A stretch of DNA of 64,000 nt from Flabesymbios commensalis (Eukaryota; Annelida; Polychaeta; Terebellida; Flabelligeridae). This document shows, piece after piece, positions 35,451 through 47,120 of this stretch. Made by a program: the position numbers and the translations under genes. Under the pieces are notes generated by a model that was given only the letters and a program-made list of their open reading frames with translations, searched no databases and was not told the DNA's origin. The DNA lies in assembly GCA_964017125.1 (NCBI GenBank), contig OZ024908.1, forward strand, positions 78,494,919 to 78,558,918. The letters are read 5' to 3'. Positions within the stretch are counted from its first letter, which is position 1, and every line of letters begins with the position of its first letter.

Positions 35451-35581
35451 TAGACGGCCGGCCAAGTGGATTAAAAAATCTTCTGATGGCGTTTTTTGTT
35501 ACAAGCAGATAACCACGTTTTATTACCTCTATATACCTTCACGTTCAATGTGAGGGGGGTTACCAATTTGTTTTTGACCTC

Positions 35582-36510
35582 TCAAGGTCATTTCAATGTC
35601 AAACAAATTCATTTATTGGTTAAAATTTCGATATCTTCATTTTCCTACAGAACACGAAAAAAAATAAGATACCTCTAAATAAATAATAATTTTTTGGTAT
35701 AGCAAATTAGGTTAGGTGATTGGCAACTTTTAGTGACCTTTCAAGGTCATTTTAAGCTCTCACAAGGTCATTTAGGGTTAAAATTGTTTTGGGGTTTTTT
35801 CACCTCACACCAGCCATACAATCAGGTAAATACATATACTTATCAATGACAGTAATACGGCTCTTCAAATAAGACGTTGATGACTGATGTGAATATCTCA
35901 AGGTCATTTCAAGGTCAGACAAGATCATTTCAAAGTTACAATGTCATTTTTGTCACTTTTTAGCTCAGCAACGGTTAATTTTTGTTGTATTATTTCGGAG
36001 TGTGCAGCAGACAAACAACAAGATACATTGAAATAATCAATATTTACAGTAACATAACATTTCTGGTAAGGGGATTGACAAGAAAGATTAACTTCTCAAG
36101 GTCATTTCAGTATCACACAAGGTCATTTTTAGGTAATATATCGATTTTTCACTCTTCGCAACAGAATAAAATTTTGTCGTCATTTTTGCACTCTGAGACA
36201 AACAAACAATAAGATACATTCAAATAATAATTAATAAATCGATTTTGTTAAAGAGAATAACAAAAATGTTGAATTCACAAGGTCATTTCAGGGTCACACA
36301 GGGTCATTTTCAAGTTAAAATATAGCTGTTTCATTATTGCGCTTCTAAACTAAGTATGATTTTTGCTCCTCATTTTTGCACTCCGTGTCATACAAAGAAT
36401 AATATATATATAAATATTAAATACAGTAAATTACGTTTCTGGTAAGAGGGATAACGAAAATGTAAAATTCTTAAGGTCATTTTAGCCTCCCACAAAGTCA
36501 TTTTCAAGTT
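35582..36510. repeat. Six ~180-bp repeats with paired AAGGTCATTT motifs
   Basis: Repeats centred near 35582, 35741, 35898, 36096, 36277 and 36472. Each has AAGGTCATTT followed 15-30 bp later by a second, often CACAAGGTCATTT, copy. Exact TCAAGGTCA occurs at 35582, 35741, 35898, 35909 and 36096. That nonamer equals the monomer site of ERR/SF-1/FTZ-F1 nuclear receptors. A regulatory role is unproven. Confidence 0.85.
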
Positions 36511-36722
36511 ACAACCTCGTTTTTTCGCACTCCGCTTCAAAATAACAAAAGGATACATTCAAATGACCTACACATGCCTCCACAATATATTATACATTAT
36601 CACAAGGGAGTACAAATGGATTGCAGCAATGTAAGGCGTTGTCTTTTACAAACAGTCGTTAATCCATGTCCATTAGTTAAGCAGGCTGTTGTCTTGTATG
36701 TATTTTTTGCAGCAAAGTGAGA

Positions 36723-37207
36723 TCAGCATAAGCTGATTAGATGGACTGGGTAGGCTACTTTCACTCCACTTTCATCTACAATCAAAATTTCTACATCATG
36801 GTACATATCTGCATGTGTCACCTCACCATCAGCTAATGGTAGGCCATATATACACCTAATCGCGCTTTGAATAAAATACATTTGATGTCCCAGGAAGCTA
36901 GACAACAAAAAAGATGAATTCCCTGAGGTGGACATATCGCCATGGTCTATACACTCTGATATCATGGATATATATCTCTTCTGAGATGATCTCTTTTTTA
37001 TAGGGCCTACTTGTCAGTGCTCTGGATGAATACACAGAGTAGCTTCTGTTGGATTTGAGGGTTTTGAAGTCTTTGTACACTTACGGTACAAAAAGTTATA
37101 TATTTTTTTTTTTTCTCAGTGGATGAAAGATAAGCAACACCATCCACGATTTGATTACTACTATGGGGTCTTCTATTTATTTCTTTGTTTAGCGGGTAAC
37201 AGATCAT
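36723..37207 (-). pseudogene. Possible eroded coding stretch, unknown
   Basis: Three minus-strand open frames (37207-37007, 37080-36898, 36965-36723) follow one another with short overlaps, as expected for one reading frame broken by two shifts. The last reads GEVTHADMYHDVEILIVDES and ends at a stop. I recognise no domain. It could equally be chance openness, and no splice sites or start context favour a gene. Confidence 0.25.
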
Positions 37208-37369
37208 GTTGAATGTTCCTGTTGTTCACATCTGCATTGGCCCCTTTAGTACTATTTACGAATCATGTTGAATGCTCCTGTCTGATGTTTATAGCTACAT
37301 TGGCCCCTTCACCCATTTGTCACCGCTGATCTATTCTATTTAACAACTGCACTGATCCCCGAGTAGACT

Positions 37370-38297
37370 TACTGTTGCTCCAGCTGAATAGCTTTCCTTG
37401 GATCCCACCAGCACTGTTGCTTCTGTTGTTAACAACCACCCTATCCCCTATTGCACAGCTGCCCTTGTTTTTACAGTTGCAATGACTCCTTCAGCCTTCT
37501 TAACAGCATCCCTGACCCCTCCAATACTACATTTCTTAACTACCACCCTGACCCACTCATTTCATTTCACTCATTTCACTCATTTCATTTTAGCAACATT
37601 TTATCCCTCTGGCAGTGTTGGTTCTGTAGCAAACAAACTCCCTGGCCACTCCAGCACTGCTTGCCCTGTCGTCAACAGTCTCTCTGGCCCCAGGGGATTA
37701 AATTTAACCTCTTGTCATATCGGGCATCTGCTGACGCCCCTGTGCTCCTATTGTTACAAGTCTCTTTGGTCTCTCCAACACTGTTAAGATATAAGGCCGT
37801 TTTCGTATTAACAGCCTCCCTGGCCCCTCCAGCACTGCTGATCTTGTTGTTAACAGCTTCTCTGTCCCCTAAAGCATTGCTGCTCCTGATGTTAACAACT
37901 TTTTTCCCCCTCTAGCATTGCTTCTTCTGTAGTAAATAACCTCCCTGGCGACTCCAACACTGCTGCTGTTGTTGTTAATAGCCTCATTTGCCCTTGCAAT
38001 ACTGTTTCTCCAGTTGCCTCCCTGGACCATCCAGCGATGTTGCTCTTGTTGTTAACAACCTTTCTGCCCCCCTCCAGCATTGCTGCTCCTGATTTTACCA
38101 ACATTTTATCCCTCTGGCAGTGTTGGTTCTGTAGCTAACAAACTCCCTGGCCACTCCAGCATTGCTTGCCCTGTCGTCAACAGTCTCTCTGGCCCCAGGG
38201 GATTAAATTTAACTTCTTGTCATATCGGCCAGCTGCTGACGCCCCTGTGCTCCTATTGTTACAAGTCTCTTTGGTCTCTCCAACACTGTTAAGATAT
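37370..38297 (+). repeat. 42-bp minisatellite with an internal ~205-bp direct duplication
   Basis: Degenerate 42-bp units of the form GTTAACAACCTCCCTGGCCC followed by TCCAGCACTGCTGCT. The period equals 14 codons, so frames stay open for over 100 residues (about 37398-37915), but there is no independent evidence for a protein. The block at about 37590-37795 recurs nearly unchanged at 38094-38297. Confidence 0.88.
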
Positions 38298-39190
38298 ACC
38301 CCAAGTATGGGTTTTTTTGAAACTGTAAAAATACGATTTCAACATATTCTTTCTGTCTCTACTTTGTTTTTAATTTGAGAATATTATGTATTATTATATG
38401 AGTTATTATATAATACCAGCATTTTTTGTAATTTTTCGAACTAACCCTGATCTCCCATAGACCTAAATTACGGCCTTCTATAAACCCATTAACTGTTTCC
38501 GAAATACATAGAGCCTAATCATATTATGTCAAATGGTCTAGATATATTGCCTAAAGAGATCTTGCAAGCAAAATTTCATGAAAAATGGCTAAGATTTGTC
38601 TGAGCAATTGGCTAATGACCCTTCACCACGGCTGACTATTACAGTAAAATTAAGTATTTCGACACATAAACGTGGGAAAATACATAAAAACGGCAAAGGT
38701 TACAGTTGACATGTATGGATTAACAATGAAAAGGTTGATAATAAAGCAGCGGCCGATTGATCATTGACCGAGGATAAACAAGAAGAAGGAGAACTGAACA
38801 TAATACGAAATCGGCGAATAGATCTATTTCACATATTATTGCTCATGTTTGTCTTAACGACATATATGACCATTCGGAGTCCTAATTGGACAACTAATAC
38901 ACATAATGTGAGAGTTTTTGTTATTTTCTAATGATATTTGTGAATATTTCTCCGCTAAAATAATTAGAGTGGCTACATTTGATAAGGGGAACATTATTGT
39001 TTATCTTAGCAACCACTGAAAAGTGCGAAAAACTGCGTGCATGTACGGAACATGCGCTGCAACGACACAAGAAATATCTTCAAAATTTACCTCAAAAGGA
39101 GGTCACAAACATCCCTTAAACAGGCCTAAAAAAATCAAAATTTCAATGGTAACCCCCCGCATGTCAAAAAGTATTATATAAACATTCATT
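38298..39190. other. Right interior of the 3.8-kb element, nothing recognised
   Basis: AT-rich sequence with no coding signal or repeats noted up to the right inverted end at about 39190. Confidence 0.4.
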
Positions 39191-39272
39191 ATAGGGCGGT
39201 TACCTGCTTGTAACAAAAAACGCCATCACCATTTTTTTAGAGTGATTTAATGGGTATTGGCCGGCCGTCTAT

Positions 39273-39592
39273 ATGGTCAACATGCAAACTAACTATTTGC
39301 TAAAGCCTTGGCTTTCTCCATGATAATTATGCAGACTAATTATTCTTTGAAACCTTGGCTTTCCCCATGTTTAACATGCAGACTAATTATTCTCTAAACC
39401 CTTGCCTTTTTTTCATGGTCAACATGCAGACTAATTATTCTCTGAAGTCTTGGCTTTCTCCATGGTCAACATGCAGACTAATTATTCTCTGAAACCTCGG
39501 CTTTCTCCATGGTCAGCTTGCAAACTAATTATTGTTTGAAAACTTAGTTTTCTCCATGGTAAACATGCAGACTAACTATTTCACAGAAGGTA
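39273..39592 (+). repeat. 47-bp minisatellite, right part, about seven copies
   Basis: Units of ATGGTCAACATGCAGACTAA followed by TTATTCTCTGAAACCTTGG and a CTTTCTCC end, spaced 47 bp. Continuation of 35355-35450. Confidence 0.93.
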
Positions 39593-40990
39593 CACCGACC
39601 TTTCGCAGTTTGCATATTCTTTCACTGTCCGCTTACAAAATCGAACAGTACTATACTGCAAAAGAGAACAAACTGCAATAATGTATAATTGAGTGCAACA
39701 CTACCAAACCACTAACAGATTTATGAAAAATTTTGAAAGAGACCATACAGCAAAAGGGATTTGTAAAAGGTTTCAGAGAATTATGCGTCTACATGTTGAC
39801 CATAGATGATTAATTATAATCATTACCAGGCGGTGATTGCGAACCCAACATGCTGTCAGCACTGCCGTGCAAAGCCAAAAAAGCAGTCCATCCAAAACCA
39901 AAAGGCAGTATTTGGTTATTTTACAAGTAAGCACATACTGCATTATGGCTTTGCAGAGCGGCGTAGACCTAAGCTGAGCGGCGGCCATATTGTTTAGGTC
40001 GCGGGTGATTAGTTTGTTTGATGGTTTTGTGATGGAGAGGTTGACTTCTGATATGAGGACAGTAATTTCATCAAGTCGTAGATAATGAGGACAAGGAGAC
40101 GAAGGAGATATTAGATATCAGATATCAGGGATGTTGAGCCACCGTCGCAGACGGTGGCTCAATCAATGTATCATGTTTGCTGGAATCAATGTATTGTTTT
40201 GCTGGGTTGACATTGAGTACATTATTATATACAAGGTATCGTTTCTGAATATCAAACAGGCTAATGTGCAGTGTCATATTCTTAACAAACAACTTAACCC
40301 TATTGTAATTCTCAAAATTCGATATCCGAGATATTTAGCAGGGCTTCTAGGAAATGTTCTCTGTTGATATTGAGGAAATACTTTTTTTCAGTCTAAACAC
40401 CCCTCTCGTTATTGAATATCATTTTATGATAGACATTCATGAGGGAGGCGGGCTTGATGTCAATTGCTTGTTATGTCAAGATTCAGGGATAACAGTGGAG
40501 CAGCACAGCAGGTCAATTTTTGGGGTACCCGGCCACAAAAAGTAACATTATGTGCTATATAACAAATTAAAGCTTAGAAAAGTGATGGTGCTAAGGCCAC
40601 AGCTGAGAGGGATTTTTGTAATCTGACCTTGAAGTGGGGTACCGTCTATTCCCAAATATCTGCATTATTTGCGGTATTCTAGCATAAAAACCTAAGTTGT
40701 CACTCCTTATGTAACATATATTTCACATCAGAATACAAATTTGATGACACACAATTATGTTATGATTTCAGCCTCACGGTTTTATTTTTTAATTTATTTT
40801 CTACTTGCTCCTATATTTAGATCAATCCACATAGTTTTGAAATTTGAATGTTTTTCAAGCCGTGCCATTTTGATTAATGGCCGGCAGGTTGTAAGTTACC
40901 AGTTGCTGGTGTTGTACCAGGAAATCGATATATTGGCTAGCTTAGAATACTTTAAAAGGAAATACATTTGTATGCCGTGATTACCATATG
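39593..40990. other. Unassigned region with one perfect hairpin
   Basis: Several open frames under 100 codons on both strands, without recognisable domains. The hairpin at 40134-40162 is the only clear structure. Confidence 0.4.
40134..40162. repeat. Perfect hairpin, 13-bp arms, GCA loop
   Basis: TTGAGCCACCGTC, GCA, then the exact reverse complement. The CGTCGCAGACG centre resembles the centre of the GTTGG/CCAAC MITEs (compare 30490), so it may be a relic of a related element. Confidence 0.85.
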
Positions 40991-41600
40991 TCAAGCGACT
41001 CAGGGCCGACACGTGTAGTCTAGTGGGTTAAGTATATTGGCGAGGGTGCCCGTGCACCTTCGGAAATATACTTCTAATTGGTGTATTAAACTTGAAAAAA
41101 ACCCGTAGAAAATGGTTAGCTATGTTAACGAGCTGCATGCTAGAAATATGTCCCACGTGCTATTTTTATGCAACTTTGTACCGCCATTATCGAAAAATGT
41201 ATATTTGATTATAGCTCGGTCAACATCACAGATAACGATATAATAATGGTTTCTACACCCATATTTTGAGAGTCAAAAAAGACAATAAAACTCTTTTTAG
41301 AGTGATCTGATGTCTTTTAGAAAAAATAGTAGGCAAATTAGCGCAGCCATTATCGAAAAATATATATCTATTTATAGATCGGTCAATATCACAGATCACG
41401 CAATAAAAATTGTATCTACACCCATGTTTTCAGGGTCAATGAAGACACTAACACCATACTTGGATTGATTTGATGTGTTGCAGTAAAAACTAGTAGGCTA
41501 TGCAAATTAGTGCCGTCATTACTGAAAAATTGATTTTACTTCTAAGTTTGTTCAATACGCCTATCGTTCATAAATGAACAGATAAAAGATTCTGAGAGTT
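40991..41600 (+). repeat. Academ-like element end with ~165-bp subrepeats, solo copy
   Basis: TAGTCTAGTGGG at 41018 matches the left end at 18920. Three subrepeats follow, with GCAAMTT...CGCC landmarks at 41170, 41333 and 41502 and the GATCTGAT and CCATATTTTGAGAGTCAA segments. No opposite end was found nearby, so this is a solo or truncated end. Confidence 0.8.
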
Positions 41601-42574
41601 AGTGAAAATAATTAAAATATCATAAGATTGATCTGATATGTTTGAAAAATACTAGCTGCGTTTCGAACACATAATTGAAAATGATCAGAACCATTTTGTT
41701 GAATACTGTACAGTCAGGTAAGAAGATAATATGGAATAAGTCTCTCATAGTTTTGTGGTTTAGCCTCAGACCAGCCTTGGTAGGCTAATTGAACTGGCCT
41801 AAACTACATGCATGATAATATCTTTCCAAGCTAATAACCTATCACCAGAAAATCATAAGATTCTATCTGATGCATTTCTTCAATCATTGACATCACTGTA
41901 TATATATGGCATACTTTAGTGAGATCATATTTCAATCTACTATGAACAGCATAGATCATTATACTAAGCTGCTCCCAGGTATGTTTTATTTGTACTGTCG
42001 GATGGGGTCAATCTCCGCTCGGTGCAACAATAGGCTACAAACATCATGTTTCCTCGTAGCTTTGAGGCATCGTTTCGATGCTGTGTCCTTGGGCAAATGA
42101 GCTTCCTTCCATCGTGCTTTACTTCATTTAGATGTTCACAAATGAGTACTTGGTAGGACTAATATTGCAATATGTATATGAGAGGCTATAAGCATCGTAA
42201 TGCACGGTCTCTGTATATGCCACAGGAAGTTAAAATGGCACACGGATGTACACGGACAAGGGTGTACAATGGCAACATGGTTTTATCTTTGGATTAAATC
42301 TGACTAAAAATGGTATGGCTTATAAATACATTGTATTACTGTATGGCCTCTACGCACGACATGCCGCCAGTTATTGTTGCAGATATACATACATGAATAT
42401 TTTGTACGTGTTAATGTTCTCATGATTCGTATTGTTGTCGTATATATTTTGCATTGAGTCTTTGTAGTACCTACACATTGAAATATTTTAAAAGTAGTTA
42501 TTATACACTATCAATATAGACTATTAGATTAGAACAAAAATAATAGATCAATCACACCTTGACGATCAAAAAGA
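41601..42574. other. AT-rich spacer, nothing recognised
   Basis: No repeat or coding signal noticed. Confidence 0.4.
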
Positions 42575-42895
42575 AACTGGATGAGACACACAAGGAAAAC
42601 CAGGAATAAAATGGATCAGACACACCATTAAAACCAGGATAGAAATAGACAAAAACACCATGAAATCCAGGTTGAAAATAGATCATACACAAAATGCAAA
42701 CCAGGACGAAAATTGACGAGACAAGGAGGGAAATCGATTAAACAAACCATGAAAACTAGGACAAAAATGGGGCAGACAAACCATAAAAACCAGGAAGAAA
42801 ATAGATGAGAAAAACCATGAAGAATAGAACAAAAATGCATCAGACACACCTTCACGAATCGGATGAAAATGAATCAGACAATCACGACCAGAACG
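42575..42895 (+). repeat. 34-bp minisatellite, about ten degenerate copies
   Basis: Units of GGATCAGACACACCATTAAA followed by ACCAGGATAGAAAT, mostly 34 bp apart, with one 55-bp unit in the middle. The minus-strand open frames across it follow the repeat and are not evidence for a gene. Confidence 0.85.
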
Positions 42896-43001
42896 ATTAA
42901 TGTCAGCATTTGTTTGCTTTTTACTGTAAATGTCCAGCAATGAACATGTTTGCTTTAGTCGACGATGTTCTCTGCTACCAACAATTTATAAACCCTTAAC
43001 C

Positions 43002-43070
43002 CGCTAAGCACGGATATAGTCGTTTTTTATCCGTTTTATTAGCAGTTTGAATCACTGATATCGGGAAGGA
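43002..43070. repeat. Isolated TTAACCCGCTAAG terminus-like sequence
   Basis: TTAACCCGCTAAGCACGGAT followed by a CGGAT...ATCCG inverted pair, similar in layout to the ends of the CCCTT palindromic MITEs. No partner end was found. Confidence 0.35.
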
Positions 43071-43818
43071 AATGTGTGTGTAAACAGCAAAATTTGCAAA
43101 TGCATCGTCTCAAATTAAACAAATATCAGTAATTGTCTTAAGATACTCGAGGTAAAATATAAATAACTGCCCCATGAATAAAGTAAATGCCAAGTAAATT
43201 ATGCGCATGAATATTTCATTACACTTAGGGATACATGCAGTTAGCACGTTACATAATCAAGATCATGAAGACAAATAGATTATGTTTCACATTACAGCGT
43301 ACAGTCACGCAATTATGCAAATGATGACGAAAAAATAGACATGACAATCCCATCATTCTGAACGAAATAGACATGTTTATAATTATATATACGTTTATTG
43401 TTACTGCATTTACATAGATTGACAGGTAGGCTGGCGATGTGCATCCTGAGCGTGATCTATCAATGCCACCAGTATCTAATTACTACGTAAACTAAACTAA
43501 AGTCAACTGTTAGTTGTTCCCCGAAGACGGAACGTGCTCGAGAAGATCCACTGAACGTAGCTCTGACTGGATAAATAAATGGTGCTTGTCAGTATACGAG
43601 AGGTGAAGTGAGGTCAACGAAAAGGGGACATGTGTAACATCTCATTGTGAAAAACACTCTTATGTCTTCTAGAAGACATAAAAGTGCCAAATGATTTGTA
43701 TTATCCATCTCTTAATGAAAACTTAGAAGCCGCCAAGAGGTCATAAACTCGGTGGTCAGTTGCTGATAGTCTGGTTTGTCTTCGCATCCCCAGGCCAAGG
43801 TTATATTAATATGGAACC

Positions 43819-43877
43819 AGCGTTAGACAAGTGTTGGACCAGCATTTATGCCGCTGGCCCAACACCGCTTTAACGCT
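43819..43877. repeat. Short imperfect palindrome with GTTGG/CCAAC core
   Basis: AGCGTTAGACAAGTGTTGGA pairs imperfectly with the sequence ending CCAACACCGCTTTAACGCT. The core resembles the MITE family at 47554-47678. Confidence 0.7.
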
Positions 43878-43889
43878 TGCTGTTAGGAG

Positions 43890-44210
43890 TCATTTATTTT
43901 ATTTTTGCTGCAGGGTGGTTCTGGTGTGTGGCCACACATACTTCAGCCTCTCTCTGGTATGGCAGGGGCACGGCAGCCACTCCCAGTAGATTCATCTATC
44001 CTATTTGTGCAGGACGTTTATTGGCGATTATACACAATCATCACCTGGTGCTCAGTTAGGGATCCACTGCCGAGGCCAGCTGTTCAAATTGCAGAAACAA
44101 ACAGCTCAGCTTGCCCTGAGTAGAGGTCATAATACACTGCTACTACAGCTGGTGATGGGAAAATGGCAACGATGGCATTATCGTCGCCATTTCCAGCAGG
44201 CATGCTGAAG
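43890..44210 (+). pseudogene. Possible exon or coding remnant, family unknown
   Basis: A pyrimidine-rich stretch ending TTTGCTGCAG (43904-43913) could be a splice acceptor. It is followed by an open stretch reading PLPVDSSILFVQDVYWRLYT. A +1-type shift near 44030 then gives SSPGAQLGIHCRGQLFKLQK, running on to a stop at 44206. Base composition is less AT-rich than the surroundings. No domain is recognised. The 3' part overlaps an inverted repeat (44161-44192). Confidence 0.3.
44161..44192. repeat. Hairpin AAATGGC...GCCATTT
   Basis: AAATGGCAACGAT and ATCGTCGCCATTT flank a 6-nt loop, with one unpaired or mismatched base in the stem. Confidence 0.7.
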
Positions 44211-45511
44211 CGAGTGATAAATTAGCGTTTTATATCGGGGTTCGCACTTCAAATCAATGGGATCTGAAAGTTCAAGCTTAAATCGATGAGACTACGCACG
44301 CGAAACTTTACCCCACAATAACATTCCCTCATTTAACCGTTTCATTGCCAGGAAACTGATCATGTTGTCACGAAGGCGCATGCTCATATCAAGAACGCGT
44401 TGGCCCAGCAACAAAAAAACAGTTTTTCTAAATCCGTATAGCTTGACAGTCCATGAGCACATGTTTTACTAAGCTCGGTGATGTCACCATCCATTGACTG
44501 ATGAAATTATCTGCTGGTCTTGTATAATTGGTTATGATTCATCAGCACGTGTAGACGCAAATATTTAACTAATTTAAGAAATACTTTCCTTTTGTTTTCT
44601 AATGTTTTCAATGAATCGTTCACATAAAATCGATGGCATACTACATATCTAGTTAAGATACTATGTATTCAACAATTTGTATCACTCAATATAGAATAGG
44701 AAAACCACAACATAAACACTCTCCCATGCAAAGATAGAAAACCACATGTACGCCTCGCTATAAGACATCAACTACGAAACTAGCGTTATAGCACAAACCC
44801 AAACGAAATATCTTTCTTTGACAATTTAGCAGTTTTTATGTATAATAGTATGAAAACTTCAAAGGCGCTCCCCAGATGTAGCATTAATGTTCATACATGT
44901 TTTAATACATTAATGTCAATATTGGAGATTTAACAAACACAAGTCAAAAGCCATAATAAATATACTGCTGAATTATGTGTGATGAAAGCAAAATGGTCAT
45001 CTTATTCTGCGATCCACGCTTTTGGGTGGATGAAAATTACTCATATTTTTTTCCATTTGAGAGCACACACTTGCAAATTTAGATATTTGAACATTCTTTT
45101 ATTCTCAATAACTGTTCAACCTGATAATAAAACAGATGAAAAGATTATAGTGGTGATTTGCTGTGAAAAAGTGGATCTTTCTACTGGCAGCTTTCTTGTT
45201 TCATCTTTCACACTCTCAATGTGGTTTTTTTTACAAAACTCTGATCTAATGGAAAGAACTGCGGAGTAAATTGCCCAGAAAGCCGATAAGCCTGGTAATT
45301 ACGATTCTTAAGAGACAAATAAAAGGATTGTTAATAATCAAACAGAACTTTCCTCGCATTTGATGAGCTAAAAATTCGTCTGATGGATGCATTTTACATT
45401 ATAAAACAAAAAACTCAAACAAAATCTGTAGAGATTGATTGTGTGAATTAAATGCAGATGACTCTCAGAAAATGATGGCATTAAAATGCGCAAATGACGC
45501 AACCACGTATC

Positions 45512-45857
45512 TACGGTGGCCCATAGAGGCCAGGAATGGCCAGGAATAAAATAAATTAAAATGAATAATGCGTGCCCGCGCAATAATAATGCGTACCCAC
45601 GCAATAATAATGCGTGCCCACGCAATGACTAATGCGTGCCCACGCAATGATCAGTGCGTGTCCTCCAAAAAACTAATGCATGGTCACGCATTAGTCATTG
45701 CGTGTGCACGCACTGATCATTGCGTGTGCACGCATTAGTCATTACTTGGGCACGCATTATTATTGCGTGGGTACGCATTATTATTGCGTGGGCATGCATT
45801 AATCATTTTTTAATTTATTTTATTCCTGGCCATTCCTGGTCTCTATGGGCCACCGTA
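45512..45857. mobile_element. Large palindrome with ~21-bp GCGTG subrepeats (copy A)
   Basis: The ends TACGGTGGCCCATAGAGGCC and its reverse complement enclose arms made of repeated AATGCGTGCCCACGCAAT units, each itself nearly palindromic. A GTCCTCCAAAAAACT spacer sits near the centre. The whole would fold into one long hairpin. Probably a foldback or MITE-type element. Confidence 0.88.
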
Positions 45858-46263
45858 CGTATCGACAACATGCAACGAAAGAGTATAAAATTAATAGGAC
45901 GTGATGCTTGGCGCGGCGATAGACCCAAAACCGATAAATCTTTGAAGTGTTAATTCTTGAGTGCCATCTCGTCTTTCTAATTGCGCCAAGCCACCATTGT
46001 GTGACACACGTAGGACTGCCCTATTATTACAGGGAAACACTCTGGCCGCATTATTTTCACTGTGCAACATTTTTTGTGCCGCCTAGTACCTGCATTCCAA
46101 AGGCAAATTAGAAACTTCACAAACACAAACATTTTTATGATGAATTTCATGAAATAGCATACAATATATGTTATGATTGTCAGATGTGTTCCGGTATTTA
46201 TCGGATATTAATAAAAAAATAACAATCAATTTTGCCTGTGTAGTTGTATAGGATCGTTATGTT

Positions 46264-46365
46264 GCCCAGAAAACATGAGGCGTGGAACTAATGTAAGTTT
46301 AACGTTGATCAACCGTCTACGGTGCTGGCCCAACGTGACTCAACTTTGGTTCAATGTCTGGTATT
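46264..46365 (+). repeat. Half MITE of the GTTGG/CCAAC family beside the microsatellite (copy A)
   Basis: CCCAGAAAACATGAGGCG followed by AACGTTGATCAACCGTC and GCTGGCCCAACGTGACTCAA. The other half is replaced by the GTCA microsatellite, which starts at about 46371. Confidence 0.55.
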
Positions 46366-46370
46366 GATTC

Positions 46371-46506
46371 GTCAGTCAGTCAGTCAGTCAGTCAGTCAGT
46401 CAGTCAGTCAGTCAGTCAGTCAGTCAGTCAGTCAGTCAGTCAGTCAGTCAGTCAGTCAGTCAGTCAGTCAGTCATTCAGTCAGTCAGTCAGTCAGACAGT
46501 CAGTCA

Positions 46507-46549
<43 letters not shown>

Positions 46550-47035
46550 AGTCAGTCAGTCAGTCAGTCAGTCAGTCAGTCAGTCAGTCATTCAGTCAGT
46601 TGGTAATCCCGTGAGTCGGTCAGTCAGTCATTAAGTCAGTCAGTCAGTCAGTCAGTCAGTCAGTCAGTCAGTCAGTCAGTCAGTCAGTCAGTCAGTCAGT
46701 CAGTCAGTCAGTCAGTCAGACAGTCAGTCAGTCAGTCAGTCAGTCAGTCAGTCAGTCAGTCAGTCAGTCAGTCAGTCATTCAGTCAGTTGGTAATCCCGT
46801 GAGTCAGTCATTAAGTCATTAAGTCATTAAGTCATTAAGTCATTAAGTCAGTCAGTCAGTCAGTCAGTCAGTCAGTCAGTCAGTCAGTCAGTCAGTCAGT
46901 CAGTCAGTCAGTCAGTCAGTCAGTCAGTCAGTCGGTCAGTCGGTCAGTCGGTCTGTCGGTCGGTAGGTCGGTCAGTTGGTCGGTTGGTCGGTCGGTCGGT
47001 CAGTCACTTGGTCAGTCACTCGATCCGTGAGTCAA
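46371..47035 (+). repeat. GTCA tetranucleotide microsatellite (copy A)
   Basis: Long runs of GTCA with scattered variants (ATTCA, GTTGGTAATCCC, repeated ATTAAGTC at 46810-46845), then GTCG-type units near 46930-47010. Four-base periodicity keeps the frames Ser-Val-Ser-Gln and similar open. These are not genes. Confidence 0.97.
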
Positions 47036-47120
47036 TTCATGAATTATGAGATATATTCATTATTTAATTAATGAAGAAATTAATTAAAATACTGATTAAT
47101 TAATTATTTCATACTTATTT
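47036..47120. repeat. AT-rich inverted repeats after the microsatellite (copy A)
   Basis: TTAATTAATGAAGAAATTAA and neighbouring TTAATTAATTA elements form several short overlapping palindromes. The same occurs in copy B at about 54960-55010. Confidence 0.7.

Larger units (their letters stand above)
35451..39271. mobile_element. 3.8-kb TIR element inserted in the 47-bp array, TAT target duplication
   Basis: The ends are TAGACGGCCGGCCAA and its reverse complement. Inverted similarity continues inward through GATGGCGTTTTTTGTTACAA and a GGGGTTACCA block, about 130 bp in all. TAT is present on both sides (35448-35450 and 39272-39274), and joining the flanks restores the 47-bp period. Inside are six ~180-bp repeats, a weak minus-strand coding remnant and a 42-bp minisatellite. 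No transposase is seen, so it is probably non-autonomous. Confidence 0.9.

Noticed and set aside
42628-42940. Hydrophobic minus-strand peptides resembling membrane segments
   Set aside because: They are translations of the 34-bp minisatellite in two overlapping frames, so hydrophobicity is a by-product of its A-rich plus strand.
46322-46614. Ser-Val-Ser-Gln repeat open frames (also 53796-54808)
   Set aside because: They follow from the GTCA/GTCG four-base repeats, which are open in several frames at once. No independent coding evidence.
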